Assembly (NCBI GenBank): GCA_027943335.1 | Contig: BSBK01003560.1 | Span: 558,001-622,000, forward strand | Direction of reading: 5' to 3' | Source of the DNA: Chamaecyparis obtusa | Taxonomy: Eukaryota; Streptophyta; Pinopsida; Cupressales; Cupressaceae | DNA: 64,000 nt | In this document: positions 1-11,519 of the stretch, piece by piece | How positions within the stretch are numbered: position 1 is the first letter of the stretch | Layout of the letters: each line of letters opens with the position of its first letter | The notes under the pieces: model-generated | The model's database searches: none | The model's input: the letters and a program-made list of their open reading frames with translations, nothing else | Told to the model about the DNA's origin: nothing | Program-made: the position numbers and the translations under genes

Positions 1-1065
1 GTTACCCTGATGACAATCTTACAATTCCATTGAAGAAACGTATGGGGAATTCCTTGGAAAAGAACCTCATGAGAGAGCTAGTACATATCAGTGAAAATTT
101 CATCGTCGGGATAGTTTTTTATGACCTATCCGATAGTGTATGTTACAACGATACTACCATTGAACACTACGACCGAGAGAAGTTTTCTTATGTCGTGCTG
201 ATGAAACTTATTGGACAAACATAAGATATCAAGATGAACTTTTAAAACCCTTATGAAAGACAAAGTTAAGTTGACGGTGAGTATACAACAGTTTCCACAA
301 AATGATTAGCAAAGGTTACACCAAAATGTGTTTCTAGAGAAATAGTTGAGCCCTGATCGAAATATTCATAGAGAGAGCATTTTGATCAGTCCTTAGATAA
401 AATAGCAAAGAATAATAAAAGGGCAAGACAGTCTACAAAAGAAAATTAGATCAGTGAGAGCTATGCTGATGGAGTAGAAGGAAGTTCAAAAGACACAACA
501 GATCAAAGAGACTCTTCAGAGGGTTTGCCAATTTGATAAGTTAACTTATAAATGTGGTGCCAATGAGGTAGTTTCTATCAACATGATACAAGAAGGTATT
601 AGTGATGATAACAAGTGTCATTTTGACATTTCAAATTTTGAAAACTAAAATTATTGATTGTATAAAATTAATAACTCATACAAGCAATTGTTCTATAGTT
701 AGTTGATTGAAGTGAGTTTTATCAGAAGATTTCTTATAATGGGCATTGTAGATGAAAAGAACTGAAGAAATTTGCAAATAGAGGATGACTGACATACTTC
801 AATCAATTGCAAGTAGGTTATCTTTTTTAGTATCTGTAAAGGCTTCTTATGTGAATAGCTACATTGTGAAAATGGAATAAAGTAAAAGCAATAAAAAACA
901 AAAAATTGATATTGAGAAAATACCAAAATGAAAACTACATCAAGATATGTTACACTAGATGTAGGGTTCAGGACCAAAATCTAAGAAGGCTACCCAAGGA
1001 AAGCTCGATGTTGAGAAAATTGAGGACAAATAAAGATGTAGGGGATGTGTGGACAAGCATAAGGA
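1..1065 (+). other. Decayed left-edge sequence, probably 5' part of the unknown element
   Basis: A 64-codon open stretch at 30-224 is the only continuous reading frame and has no domain I recognise. The rest has frequent stops, with short coding-like stretches (for example around 430-640, rich in K, Q and E). It leads directly into the decayed coding block that starts near 1080, so it may be the upstream part of the same element, but no terminal repeat is visible in the window. Confidence 0.3.
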
Positions 1066-2156
1066 CATAAATTATTTATCTTTCACTATGCTAGAAGAAC
1101 CTACCATCAATTGGTCTGTAACCCATGGAGAATGAATTTAGGGAGATTGGTAGTGCCAAATATCTTTGTAAATATAGATATCAGATTGTTGGCAAACCAT
1201 TACAACCTGGAGAAAAGGGCAATATGCAATTTGCAAGGAGAGCCATTTGGGCATATATTGAAGATTTCAACAAATGTAGTTTTTAATCTAGATGATTTTT
1301 TTGACTACCCCATAAACTATAAGGACCTAGAGAGTGAATATGCCAGGTTAGACACTACTTATAAGGAGTGGATGTGCCTTTGCATAGGCCCAAAGAGGAC
1401 CAAAAATTAATACCATTGAATGATGATGATGACCCTACTTTCAATATTGAACTATTTGAACCATATATGAAGTATACTTATTACTTGGTGGGACAAGTGG
1501 CTAGTGCAAAGGTCCCATACTTTATGGCTATTTCCCCAATGGTGATTGTAGTGGATGTTCAATGTCACAACCCTAGACCATTTGATTATGTAGAATATGT
1601 CTTCAGGATAATAGATATTGGGTTGAAATCTATCAAAGATGACCTTGAATACATTTATTTTAGACACTACTTTGTCTTGATGTGCATGATTCTTTTCTAT
1701 GGCCAGGAGATTGGGATATGATTAGAAGGATTGAAAATTAAAGAAATTGGCAAAGAGGGAGGGTCATTGCCAGTCCAATTTGGACTTCCATTTGGGATTC
1801 TAGACTTACTAAGTCTCATTATGTCCATTTTGATGAGTTATTTATAAAAAACAATTTTCAGGATGTATAGTCATCCTTGTGACTTCTATTTCTATTGAAA
1901 TTAAGAAATTTTTAAGATCAAAATATTTTGGCAAGAGGAAGATAGTAGACCATAACTGGGGTGATTGGTAGGTTCACAAGGACTTCCCCATAATATGACC
2001 TTTTTGTTTTGAAGGAGCACCATATAAGCTACCCAAGACAGTCCTTGATAGAATTGCATACTTGAAAATTGTCAAACAATTAGAGTTCTCTAGTTTCATG
2101 CATCTAGCTTCAACACACAAAAAATCTTTTATACTAGGCACATTGAATTTTGGTGA

Positions 2157-2170
2157 CTTTACCATTGTTT
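2157..2170. repeat. Target-site duplication, left copy (14 bp)
   Basis: CTTTACCATTGTTT is repeated exactly at 2822-2835 on the other side of the 651-bp insert. Confidence 0.6.
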
Positions 2171-2821
2171 TAGATTAAGGATAAAACATGTTTTGAAGGG
2201 GCCCTAAAACCCTGTACATAAAGGTCACAAAAGATATTCAAGAAGGCCCACTAAACAGAACGAGACAAGACCAAAGTGAGGGTTTTACAACAGGCACCCA
2301 CAACCTGGATGATTCAAAACATGAAACAGCCATCAAGCAGCCCTTAACTAAAGATAAATCCAAAACTAGGATTTTCCTTTAACACCCTTCTGATGGGAAG
2401 GAAGAGTCATGTCAAACAAAGAGGACTTCTTAACTTTTTTTCCTTTGACAACAATCCAGCCCTCTTCAACTCTAGCCGCCTCAACTTGCCAACGCAAAGG
2501 ATCATCAACCAAGCCAGAATGATCATGGCTACCAGTCAAGGTAGCCACTAAACTAGTAGACCAAATAGGAGAAGCGACCATAGAATCACTGGCGGCCATG
2601 ACCCCTGCAACACCAGGTGAATCCAAAGGCACAACCGCCCCCAACAAACCAGGTGACGAAGCAACTAAAGAGGCACTAACAGGAGGACCAACAAGAACCA
2701 AAACTTGACCAACAGGAGGGACTTGTACAACCACCCGGGAGAAACTTTTCAGCGAAACAAGCTTCTTCTCCACCAAATAGTGATGATTTGAAGCTCCCTT
2801 CCACCAAGACACAACATTTTT
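2171..2821 (-). mobile_element. 651-bp insertion carrying a LINE ORF1-like fragment
   Basis: The insert is flanked by a perfect 14-bp direct repeat, CTTTACCATTGTTT, at 2157-2170 and 2822-2835. A minus-strand open frame crosses it (2366-2977 overall; only the part below 2822 belongs to the insert). It is rich in A, P, V, S and G and ends in GWIVVKGKKVKKSS, a pattern like the C-terminal part of plant LINE ORF1 proteins. The duplication length fits LINE-type target-primed insertion, but there is no A-tail at either edge and no terminal inverted repeat, so the mechanism is unsettled. A Mutator-type gene-capture element was considered; no inverted termini support it. Confidence 0.45.
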
Positions 2822-2835
2822 CTTTACCATTGTTT
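2822..2835. repeat. Target-site duplication, right copy (14 bp)
   Basis: Exact repeat of CTTTACCATTGTTT at 2157-2170. Confidence 0.6.
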
Positions 2836-3499
2836 CCACTAAGGCATTTGATCTCATTTGGGATATAAAGTATTGGCACAATACAACTTGAAGGAGGTCA
2901 ACCCAAGAAAGGGATATGACCTTGAAGGTTACATCAATTTTGTGAGAAAGAAGTAGAATTTGAGTGGATACAATCATATCCCTTATCTTGTAGAGGATGT
3001 CTTCAAGAATCTAGAGGATCGGGAGGTTAAGGAAGTAGTTTCAACAAGGCCCAAGATGGTAGTTGATGAGTATGTAGATCTCCCCGATAGAGGAGTAAAA
3101 GTAGCCAAGGATTTGAAAATTGATAATGATGCTAGGCCCTCAACCTATGAATCCTTTATATCAGATGACCAATTTGTCAAGGTTGATGAATTTAAAACCT
3201 TTATGTATAATTTCAAGGGAAATAAGTAAAGAGATTCAATCCCCACCATTACCTTAGAAAATGAGCAGCGATTACTAAAAAAGTTGAAAATGGACATTGA
3301 CCATGAGATCAGTGTTATGACAACTAATAAGGAAATAAAATTGCTGCAAGAGGCAAGAATTATGGTGTTCCCTAGATGGGACTTAACTAGAACTCTTGTA
3401 TTTAATAGCTTTTTACATAGTGATGATAAAGAATACAAACTAAATGTTAAAGGAGTGAAAGAAATTTATATTGGCTCAACATTCAATCCTAATGAATAA

Positions 3500-5063
3500 T
3501 CCATATTGATTTGGGCATTATATCCTCCTCACAAAAGGCCAAAGATCGTTGATATAGAGAAAGACATTTTCTATTTTCAAAAGCAATAAAATAATTTTAT
3601 CAATTTTCAAGCAATATAATTAGTACTCTTTCTTCTCAGTTGTGTTTTGGAAAATGTTTTCCCTATATAATTTCTCTATGATTTTAATTTAAGGTAAATA
3701 ATTTCTATAATAGAAGAAAGAATCAAATAGAGATCAAGATAGTTGCAGAAGTAACATTATAAAAAGTATAAAATAAGCAAGATAATCATAAAGTTAGAAA
3801 GCAAGTAGTCAACAAGTAAATTAATCTATTTCAAGAATATATGACATTATGAGATAGAGATTAGAAGTAGAATACATATATGAGATACAATGTGCTATAA
3901 AAAGCATTAGCTTGAAGATCCATTTGAAGATCCAGTTGTTGAATAGGTCTGCCCGCCCATGTTCTGTAGAGCTTGAAGTGTAGGAGAAGTCTAACCATAA
4001 TTTGGTTATTCCCATTTGTTGGGCAAGTCAATTGGAAGGTTTGAACATAGAGCTTGGCATACTCTTAGAACTTTCCAAGATGTTGATTTAGGAACCAACA
4101 TATTGCATGTTTGAACAAACTAGTGTGAAATGTTATTCGTATTTGACAACTACTTTTTTGTGTTATACTTTGATATGTATCTATACGTTTGAAATTTCAA
4201 ATTCACGTTGTTTCAATAGTGTACTTTGGCATTCACTTGTGTTGCATTTTTGAACTATAATGTGAAGTGTGTATGAAATTCGGCATTACTTTGTCTGTAT
4301 TTGTACTTTGATGTATTTGAACTTCAGTTTTTGCTGTGTGATAGGAGTAACTTTTTGTGAAACATTTTTACATGAGTCATGTTCATTTTAATTGTGTTTG
4401 TACATTAGTATGTTTGAACAAACTCCATATGTGAAGGTAGCTTGTATGTTTAAACTTTAGTATTTATTTAGTACATGTGGATTTTGTCCAGATAAGCTAT
4501 GTGTGAAATTTGTTAGTAAGTTTGACAACCTTTTTTTTGTGTGAACAAATTAATTACTAAGTATTCAAAGGTGATTTTTTGGTGCCTTTCAATTATTATC
4601 ATGATATTCTTCAATAAGAACATAGTTTGGCAAAATTGTTATAATCATGTTTTTTATTAGCAATCTATAATTTAAATACGTTTACTTATTATTTTATTTT
4701 GGAATTCATTTATCATTTTTGTTAAGTGGGTGCATGAACATTTTTTTATTTATAGTTTATTGAAGTTCGTGTTTGGATTTTTGAAATGGCTTTTGACACT
4801 TTGTTTTCTTTTAGATGAAGCTTGTGTCTAAGCTTTGACATTTGGTTTGTGTATGTGTTTTAATTTTAGAGTAAAATAGAGAAATATTTACATTACTTAT
4901 TTTAAAAAATGAGAGGCATGTCAAAGATATATCAATGTTCAGTATGCGCCCACACATGAGTTACACCACTACATATTGCTATGACCTTTTTCATTATAAG
5001 GATTTGAATTTGTTATTAAGATTACCATAAACTTTCATAAGGAACACATATATTTAACATCAT
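3500..5063. other. Non-coding AT-rich stretch
   Basis: No coding region is supported. From about 4080 to 4560 the sequence has loosely repeated T/G-rich phrases such as ATGTTTGAACAAACT (4109 and 4411) and GTGTGAAATKTT, suggesting old repeat-derived DNA, perhaps LTR-like, but no boundaries can be drawn. The last 5 bases, ATCAT (5059-5063), are the left target duplication of the next element. Confidence 0.4.
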
Positions 5064-5604
5064 TATAAGATTTGGCTATGGAGATAGCCACCTAAGATCT
5101 AGAGGCCTAATGGAAAGTACAATAACAAGAGAGAATTAATATGATAAGTATAAACTATATTCTCACCAAAGATGGAATAAAATAGCTTGAATTAATTAAA
5201 TTGATATTACACAGTAGACCCCTTGGTTAAATAGGTCAAGGCGAGACATGGGAATGTATAAGATTATGACAAGTGTCTAAGTCTTATGTCATGATACGTA
5301 AAGAGACAACTTATGACCCACCCAATGTGGAATGTGAAAGTGTCATATGCCTACTAAAGGCGAGTTAATCTCCAAAGTGGAAAGATGTATGTGCAATGCA
5401 TCCACTGAAGGTGGATGCCCCTCCAAGGTGGAAAAATGTATGTGTAACATGATCACCAAGGTGGAAAATTTATAAATCGATAAGTTCACCAAAGTTAGAA
5501 GTTCCACTTAAGCTAAAAAGTGGTAATGTGCTAACACCACTGAAAGTGGGAATCTTCCTATGTGGTTCCTAAGTAAACTTAAGTGTACATGTGTGTTTAA
5601 AATC
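5064..5604 (-). repeat. Left (3') LTR of the copia-type element, outer part
   Basis: Matches 15337-15700 with many substitutions and extra tandem phrases (CCAAGGTGGAAAA-type repeats at 5370-5480). It starts TATAAGATTTGG where the other copy has TGTAAGATTTGG. It is interrupted at 5605 by the gypsy element and continues at 10380-10427. Confidence 0.65.
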
Positions 5605-6492
5605 TGACGTAGACCAAGGCAGGGAGGATCCAATTAAGGACAATCCAGCCTTGCAGCTTCAGAATTACACAACAGAAAACACAACACAACAAGATGTTTC
5701 AAATCAATTTTCATTAACATGTCTAACTGTAAGGCCTTTCGGGTTAGGGCCAATTACAACAGAAACAAGTTCTTCAAGATCTACACAGATCCAATACAAT
5801 CTTAGCTAGTTCAGCTCTGAACAATTAGCAGCTGATGGAAAACCCTAAGGCATATCTAAACTTGAGCTGACAAGCCTCCAAGCAATCTCCTTGTCTCCAA
5901 ATTTGCAAACCACTAGCTCTACAACTACAAACTATCAGATAACAACCTGATTTGCAAGATCATGCAAGATCTTTTCCACAACTTCACCAACTCCAACTTT
6001 CAGAATCTCTGATCTGACTCGCTAAGTCCTCAAGTCATGATGATGCCTACACAACTACCCAAACATCCTATAAATACTAATCATCAGCCACAAGTCGGTT
6101 GGATGAAATCCTTAACTCTCCCAACAAATATTAAACGCAATACAAGTCAGCTTCAAAATAGCCTTACAAACATTTAATTCAACATGTTGGCATGTAACAA
6201 CAGCTACCAACAATAAATGCACCAAGAGGACCAAAAAAATCACATAGAACTCTAGTTGGTAAACTAGAACTACCAAGCACCAGTGAAATAACCGAGCATG
6301 CCAGGCATTGCTTAGCACCACAGACATCGTCGAGTAACACTTTCACCGAGCGCCAGAGATTATCGAGTTCCTTCAACGATCGAGCTTCCTTCAATGTTCG
6401 AGACCGTCGGTCAAGGCTGCAACCGAGTAACACCGGCCAAACAACACACCTCCATGTAGATTCACCGAGTACCCTAGAATGCCCTTGCATCA
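5605..6492 (-). repeat. 3' LTR of gypsy-type element
   Basis: 888 bp. On the minus strand it starts TGATGCAAGGGC and ends ACGTCA. It is near-identical in long blocks to 9474-10379; the other copy has an extra block around 10180-10210. The purine-rich ATGGGGTGTC at 6493-6502 (minus) abuts it as the polypurine tract. Confidence 0.75.
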
Positions 6493-6516
6493 GACACCCC
6501 ATGTTCGAAAAGATGT

Positions 6517-7078
6517 TCATATGTGAGAAGAACATCTTCTGGGATTCAACACATAAACCCCGAATTGGTTCTTCACATACAAGTCCTCCACCTTTTCAGT
6601 TTGCATACTCTTCCACTTCAGCTTTCTCTGTCTCTTCAAGTCTTTCCTTGACAACACACAGGTCTGTCCTCCATATTGATCATTCATTTTCTTTGGATCT
6701 ACCAACTCAACTCGGCTACCAATACTCAGGCTTCTCCTACCGAGTGTTGTATCCAGCAAAGGCATTAGGGAAAACTTCCTATCATCCTTCTCAACAGTAA
6801 ACATATTTCTAACACTGTCATACATAGCTCTGCAATCATATTGCCAAGGTCTACTGAGCAATATATCACAACTATTCATCTTCACAATGTCACATAACAC
6901 AAGATCCTTATACTGGCCAATCTGAACATCAATAAAGCATTGTTCTCTTACTTCTAGAGCATGAACATCTTGTAACCAACCAATCCTATAAGGATAAGGA
7001 TGCTTCATTCTATTCAACCCAAGTTTCTAAACCATGTCCTCAGCAACAAGGTTATCAGTACTACCACTATCAACAATA
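6517..7078 (-). pseudogene. pro: Gypsy retropepsin (aspartic protease) region
   Basis: The motif VIVDSGSTDN, holding the catalytic DSGS (about 7060-7071), begins the domain. It is followed by MKHPYPYRIGWLQD and CDILLSRPWQYD, the conserved C-terminal part of plant Ty3/gypsy proteases (usual form LLGRPW; here G is replaced by S). A TAG lies between the two parts (7030s) and frameshifts lie upstream. After the protease the frame continues only to 6517, beside the 3' LTR, so all later pol domains are missing. It would process the Gag-Pol polyprotein. Confidence 0.7.
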
Positions 7079-7239
7079 ACATTACAGAGTTTACCTCTAG
7101 ATTTGCATCGGGTCCTAAACAAGTTACTCCTTTGACAAGGTTCCTCCTTTGTACCGAGCAATGTTCGCCGAAGTAGCAAGTTCTAAGATTTAGGTTCATT
7201 CTCATTCACCACAGTAGTTCATCGGTCACCAAGCTTCTT

Positions 7240-7292
7240 CCGTGTACACTAAAAAGAACAGTGTTCTTCCTCTCCACAGTTATAGCAAGTAC
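7240..7292 (-). pseudogene. gag: Gypsy gag zinc knuckle (after the DNA-transposon insertion)
   Basis: CYNCGEEEH followed by CSF is a CCHC-type nucleic-acid-binding knuckle with its last part altered. Its frame matches that of the gag piece ending at 8251 once the 950-bp insert and one CCTT are set aside, so the insertion happened within the codons just upstream of the knuckle. Confidence 0.65.
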
Positions 7293-7296
7293 CCTT

Positions 7297-8246
7297 GGGT
7301 AAAAGCACAAAGCTGTGTCACGTTTCAGGACAACTTATCAGCACAGCTAAATTTAAGTATTTCTAACTAAAATTATTTTTTGTCAAACATATGGTCTAGC
7401 TAGATTCATTCTAGCTAAGTTAGATAAGTTCTTCACCTTTTCCAATTGGAAATATCTATTAAATGCATGTTTTATAACAATTACTAAAGAAATAAAATTA
7501 TTTCAGAAAAGCGACGTTTCAATAACTCTTACTCTTTTTAATGATATTTTTTTACAAATATAAAAATACCCTTTTTTAGAGCATAGATTCAAGATTGTCA
7601 TCATATAATTTTTATAGTATTTTAATTAGATCTAATATATTATAATTTCAAAATACTACAAGTAGGTATTTTAACATTCGAGAACAAGATGCTTCAAAAA
7701 TAGAAAAAAATAGTAAAGCTTATCAAAAAAAATGAAAATTTATATTTAACACTAGAGGAGAGAGTTATCTTCAAGAGTGTGTAATTTATTTTTTGAATGG
7801 TGTAGATTTGATAGGGGAAATTTGACATGAGATGAAAACTGTCGATTTCAGGTATGTTCAACTTTGAGTAGTTATAATAGAGAAAATATACATTGAAAAC
7901 TAATTTTTCTTCTTTTCTACACTAGTTATACATTTTATCTATGACATATTTTGAAATCAAAGGAAAAAGAGATTATTTGCATTTACTTTTTTGGTGCGGA
8001 CAAGACCCTCGTTTTTCAACAAGTAAAAAATGGACTTAAAAAATTTAAAAACTATGTGAATTCTTGTTCAATTTTTTTTTTTAAAATTATAGCCATAAAC
8101 TTCATCCACTTTTACACATTTCATTAGTTTACATCATCTCCAAATTTTAAACATAAATGCCATTTTTATGTCATTAAAGTTAAAATTTTTGTGTGTTGTT
8201 TACCTTTTCCTTTATAAAAGTGTGACACAGCTTTGTACTTTTACCC
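7297..8246. mobile_element. 950-bp non-autonomous DNA transposon with 25-bp inverted ends
   Basis: The left end GGGTAAAAGCACAAAGCTGT (7297 on) and the reverse complement of the right end match over about 25 bp with one mismatch. The 4-bp CCTT occurs on both sides (7293-7296 and 8247-8250). The interior is AT-rich and has no coding capacity. The superfamily is unclear: ends beginning GGG recall PIF/Harbinger, but that group normally duplicates a 3-bp TWA site. A 3-bp CTT duplication with an extra terminal C on the right is also possible. It inserted into gag of the gypsy element and is therefore the youngest layer of this nest. Confidence 0.7.
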
Positions 8247-8250
8247 CCTT

Positions 8251-9175
8251 AAAGATAACTCTACCTGTCTTCTTCTTCAGTTCTACAGGTTTTTGTTCAT
8301 CTTCTGCATCAGTCGGTTTATCCTTCACCGAGTAATCAATCTTTGCCTTCCCTTGGGAGTTACTATGTTGTTTCCTCTTCAACTTATCTTCTGCCTTCAG
8401 AGCATACTAATAAGCATCTTCAACAAAATCAATCTTCAGCATAACAAGCTCATCCTGAATATTGAATCTCAAACCATTCACATACCGAGCTACCTTTTCC
8501 TTACCAAGCTCTCGGTGTCCAAACCGAATAGTAAGTTTGTAGAAATCCTTGGTATAATCTTCAACAGAAAAATCCTTCTGCTTCAGATTCTGCAACTTCT
8601 TAAACAAGTCAAGCTCATAATCCATCGGCATGAACTTAGCTTTCAATTTTGTCACCATCAACCTCCACTGATTGATCTTCATTTCACCTTCATCTTCTCT
8701 ATCTCTTTGTAGTTCTTTCCACCAAGGAGCAGCATGTCCTTTCAACTTTGTCTGTGCTAATCTCGCCCAAAGAGGATCTTCAATTTCTTCCAGCTCAAAG
8801 AAATCTTCAAGTTCACCAATCCAATCAATCAAATTCTTGAGCTTCAAAGTAGCAGAGAAAGTAGAAACTTTCATTCAGTAACTATTACTTAATCGAGCTC
8901 TAGCTCTAGGCAACCGAGTAGTTCTGTCTTCACCAGATCTATCCCTCTGGTCATCACCACTAGATCCAGCAGGTTCAAAGTCTTCAGCAGCTTCCTCATA
9001 ACCATCTTCAGTACCAACATTCTGAGGTACACCAATAACAACTCTCATGATCTCGACGACCATGTCATTCTTCATCAACTCCATCTGAAATCTAATTTCA
9101 TCTTCTCTGTAATCCTAGATTCAATAGTATCACAGAGATCCGCAAGTACTCTAGGGTCCAATCTTCTCGGAGGCA
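8251..9175 (-). pseudogene. gag: Gypsy gag, N-terminal and capsid-like part
   Basis: The likely start is MPPRRLDP at 9175, a typical beginning for plant Ty3/gypsy gag. A frameshift near 9075 passes to an acidic and arginine-rich stretch (9084-8875), then the retrotransposon gag domain runs from 8874 to 8407. It contains the characteristic W-GELEDFFELEEI, APWWKELQ and KFMPMDYELDLFKKLQNL segments. An in-frame stop at 8407-8409 follows VEDAY, after which a lysine-rich linker continues to 8251. There the frame meets the DNA transposon at 7297-8246 and resumes beyond it in the zinc knuckle. The protein would form the capsid of the retroelement particle; this copy is dead. Confidence 0.75.
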
Positions 9176-9460
9176 TCCTTAAAGATAAGAGAAACCCTCT
9201 GCAACAAACCCTACACCGACCACCTTGTGGTAATCTCCAAGTTATATGCAAGTCAAATCTTAACCTGCCACCTTGTACAAACAACTAGGGCAAGATCCAC
9301 AAGTTCAGTGCCACGTATTTGCAATTCAGATCATACAATCTCTACACCAACAATATCAACTTCGCAAGATCAGCCTTGCTAGGTCAACCTTCACTCCACA
9401 AGATTAACTTCGCAAGATCAGCCTTGCTAGGTCAACCTTCACTCCATAAGATCAACTCTG

Positions 9461-9472
9461 CTCTGATACCAC
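9461..9472 (-). other. Primer-binding site (initiator-Met tRNA)
   Basis: TGGTATCAGAGC on the minus strand, immediately inside the 5' LTR. This is the commonest plant retrotransposon primer site. Confidence 0.8.
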
Positions 9473-9473
9473 C

Positions 9474-10379
9474 TGACACAGACTAGGGCAGGGAGGATCC
9501 AAATTAAGGACAATCTAGCCTTGCAGCTTCAGAATTACACAATGGAAGACACACCACAACAAGATGTGCAACTCAATTTTCATTAACATGCCCGACTGTA
9601 AGGCCTTCTGGGGTAGGGCCAATTACAAATAGAAACAAGTTCTTCAAGATCCACACAGATCCAAGGTAATCTTAGCTAGTTCAGCTCTGAAAAAATCAGC
9701 AACTGATGGAAACACTAAGACAGATCTAAACTTGAGCTCGCAAGCCTCCAAGCAATCTCCTTGTCTCCAAGTGTGCAAACTACTAGCTCTGCAACTACAA
9801 ACTATCAGATAACAATTTGATCTGCAAGATCATGCAAGATCTTTTCCACAACTTCACCAACTCCAACTTTCAGAATCTCTGATCTGACTCGCTAAGTCCT
9901 CAAGTCATGATGATGCCTAAATAACTACCCAAACATCCTATAAATACTAATCATCAGCCACAAGTCAGCTGGAGGAAACCCTTAACTCTCCCAACAAATA
10001 TTAAATGCAATACAAGTTGGCTTCAAAATAGCCTTACAAACATTTAATTCAACATGTCTGCCTGTAACAACAACTACCAACAATAAATGCACCAAGTCAA
10101 CCCAATAAATCACACAGAACTCCAGTCGGTAAACCAAAACTACCGAGCACCAGTGAAATAACTGAGCATGCCAGACATCGCCGAGCACTAGTGTCGACCG
10201 AGCACCACAAACATCGTCGAGTAACACTTTCACCGAGCGCCAGAGATTACCGAGTTCCTTCAGCGACCGAGCTTCCTTCAATGACCAAGATCGTCGGTCA
10301 AGGCTGCAATCGAGTAACACCGGCCAAACAACACACCTCCATGTAGATTCACCGAGTACCCTAGAATGCCCCTGCATCA
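9474..10379 (-). repeat. 5' LTR of gypsy-type element
   Basis: 906 bp. On the minus strand it starts TGATGCAGGGGC and ends TGTGTCA, followed by a 2-base gap and the primer-binding site. Confidence 0.75.
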
Positions 10380-10427
10380 GAACCTAGGAGAAAGACTTAC
10401 TAGGTACAACACTTAAACACACCAACA
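10380..10427 (-). repeat. Left (3') LTR of the copia-type element, inner part
   Basis: ACCTAGGAGAAAGACTTACT followed by the AAACACACCAACA terminus is the same as 15726-15771. The adjoining TCCCCCTTAAG (10428-10438) is the polypurine tract read on the minus strand. Confidence 0.65.
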
Positions 10428-10616
10428 TCCCCCTTAAGTGCAACTTAGGGAGAATGTATGGACACAATGCAAGATGGGTCTCAACTACTAAGCCATTTTA
10501 GGTACCCATCTACAAATTTAATGCATTCTCTTGCAAACAAAGAAAAGGAGAAAACTTAGTGAGAAAAAGCTTCTCCTTAGAAGAGAAGAAAGTACAAAAT
10601 ATTGTGAATGATGAAT

Positions 10617-11370
10617 GAGAAGGGCAATGAGGAAAAATTCCCCCCATAAGAGAGAGGAAGATAGACCTTATAAAGCATCCCTCAATGTAGAATATACACC
10701 AAATGCTCAAAATTGGATGTAGAATATGCTCCATAATCATTGAACATTCATCTCCTTAGGAAGAAACAAAACCAAAGGTATATCTATGAAGTCTACCCAA
10801 TCCTGTAAGGCAGATGTAGGAAAAAATCTCAAGATGTATGAAGTCTTGAAAGTTTCTCAAGTATCCCCATGTTGATGCTGAAAATTGCCCCCCTCCAACT
10901 TAGGTGTACTAGGCCATACTACTAAAAAAGACAATATATGATAGATTAATGAAGATGAATGAAGAAAAAGATCCAAAGAGATGAAAATAAAAAATAATGT
11001 CAAATTTGATTGAGAAGGACGAGGAAAAGCTTCCCCCATAAGAGAGAAGAAGATAGACCTTATATACCCCCCCAATGTAGAATAGGCACCAAATGCTCGA
11101 AATTGGATGTAGAAGATGTTCCACAATCATTGAACAACAATCCTCCCCTTAGGAAGAAGCAAAACCAAAGTTGTGTGTATGAAGTCCCCCCAATCTTGAA
11201 AGGAATATGTAGGAAGAAGTCTCAAGAGGCATCAAGTATTTGAAAGTTGCTCAAGTGTCCCCATGTTGATGTTGAAAGATGCCCCATCCAAATTAGGTGT
11301 GTTAGGTCATATTGCTAAAAAAGATAATCCAGGATCTAATAAAGATGAATGAAGAAAAAGATCTAAGGAC
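10617..11370. repeat. Tandem duplication, unit about 395 bp, two copies
   Basis: 10617-11011 and 11012 to about 11370 align throughout, with marker phrases CCCCATAAGAGAGA, CAAATGCTC and CCCCATGTTGATG in both. Both copies lie in the non-coding 3' part of the minus-strand copia-type element. They have diverged noticeably, so the duplication is old. Confidence 0.7.
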
Positions 11371-11519
11371 TCAAGTGTCCCCTCTAAAGATAACGAGACC
11401 TCCAAATGTTGGTCCAAAGTACCATACTCGTGTCAAATTGGGACAAATGCTCATGTAGATAATGAAGAATAGGGCCAGAGTGTTCCCTCACAACAAGTAA
11501 AGAAGGATCATTTCCATAA

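Larger units (their letters stand above)
1080..3499 (+). pseudogene. Decayed ORF of unrecognised family
   Basis: The block is readable as one protein-coding region in plus orientation broken by frameshifts and stops. Pieces are 1111-1410, 1368-1721 (a frameshift near 1370-1400 links them), a conceptual stretch at about 2011-2165, and after the insertion at 2171-2821 the pieces 2960-3229 and 3284-3499. Removing the insertion and one 14-bp duplication keeps a coherent reading through residues FGDFTI and then FDLIWDIKYW. The pieces are rich in aromatic and charged residues, with no zinc knuckle, DDE, YxDD or protease motif that I can see. I do not recognise the family. A mobile-element ORF is more likely than a host gene because introns are not evident and the surroundings are repeats, but that is inference. 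Confidence 0.4.
5605..10379 (-). mobile_element. Ty3/gypsy-type element (minus), gag-protease only
   Basis: LTRs at 5605-6492 (888 bp) and 9474-10379 (906 bp) are clearly homologous and run TGATGCA...CA on the minus strand. Just inside the right LTR is TGGTATCAGAGC (9461-9472, minus), the usual initiator-Met tRNA primer site. The interior encodes gag (about 9175-7240, minus) and a retropepsin region (about 7080-6520) and then goes straight to the 3' LTR. No reverse transcriptase, RNase H or integrase is present, so the element was non-autonomous or internally deleted. Flanks AAATC (5600-5604) and GAACC (10380-10384) could be a decayed 5-bp target duplication. It sits inside the LTR of an older copia-type element, so it is the younger of the two. 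Confidence 0.75.

Noticed and set aside
2366..2977. A 203-codon minus-strand host gene
   Set aside because: The frame runs across the right edge of the 651-bp insert and its target duplication, so it is not one gene; only the inner part is LINE-like.
8233..8712. 159-codon plus-strand ORF
   Set aside because: Antisense shadow of the gypsy gag domain, and its start lies inside the DNA transposon.
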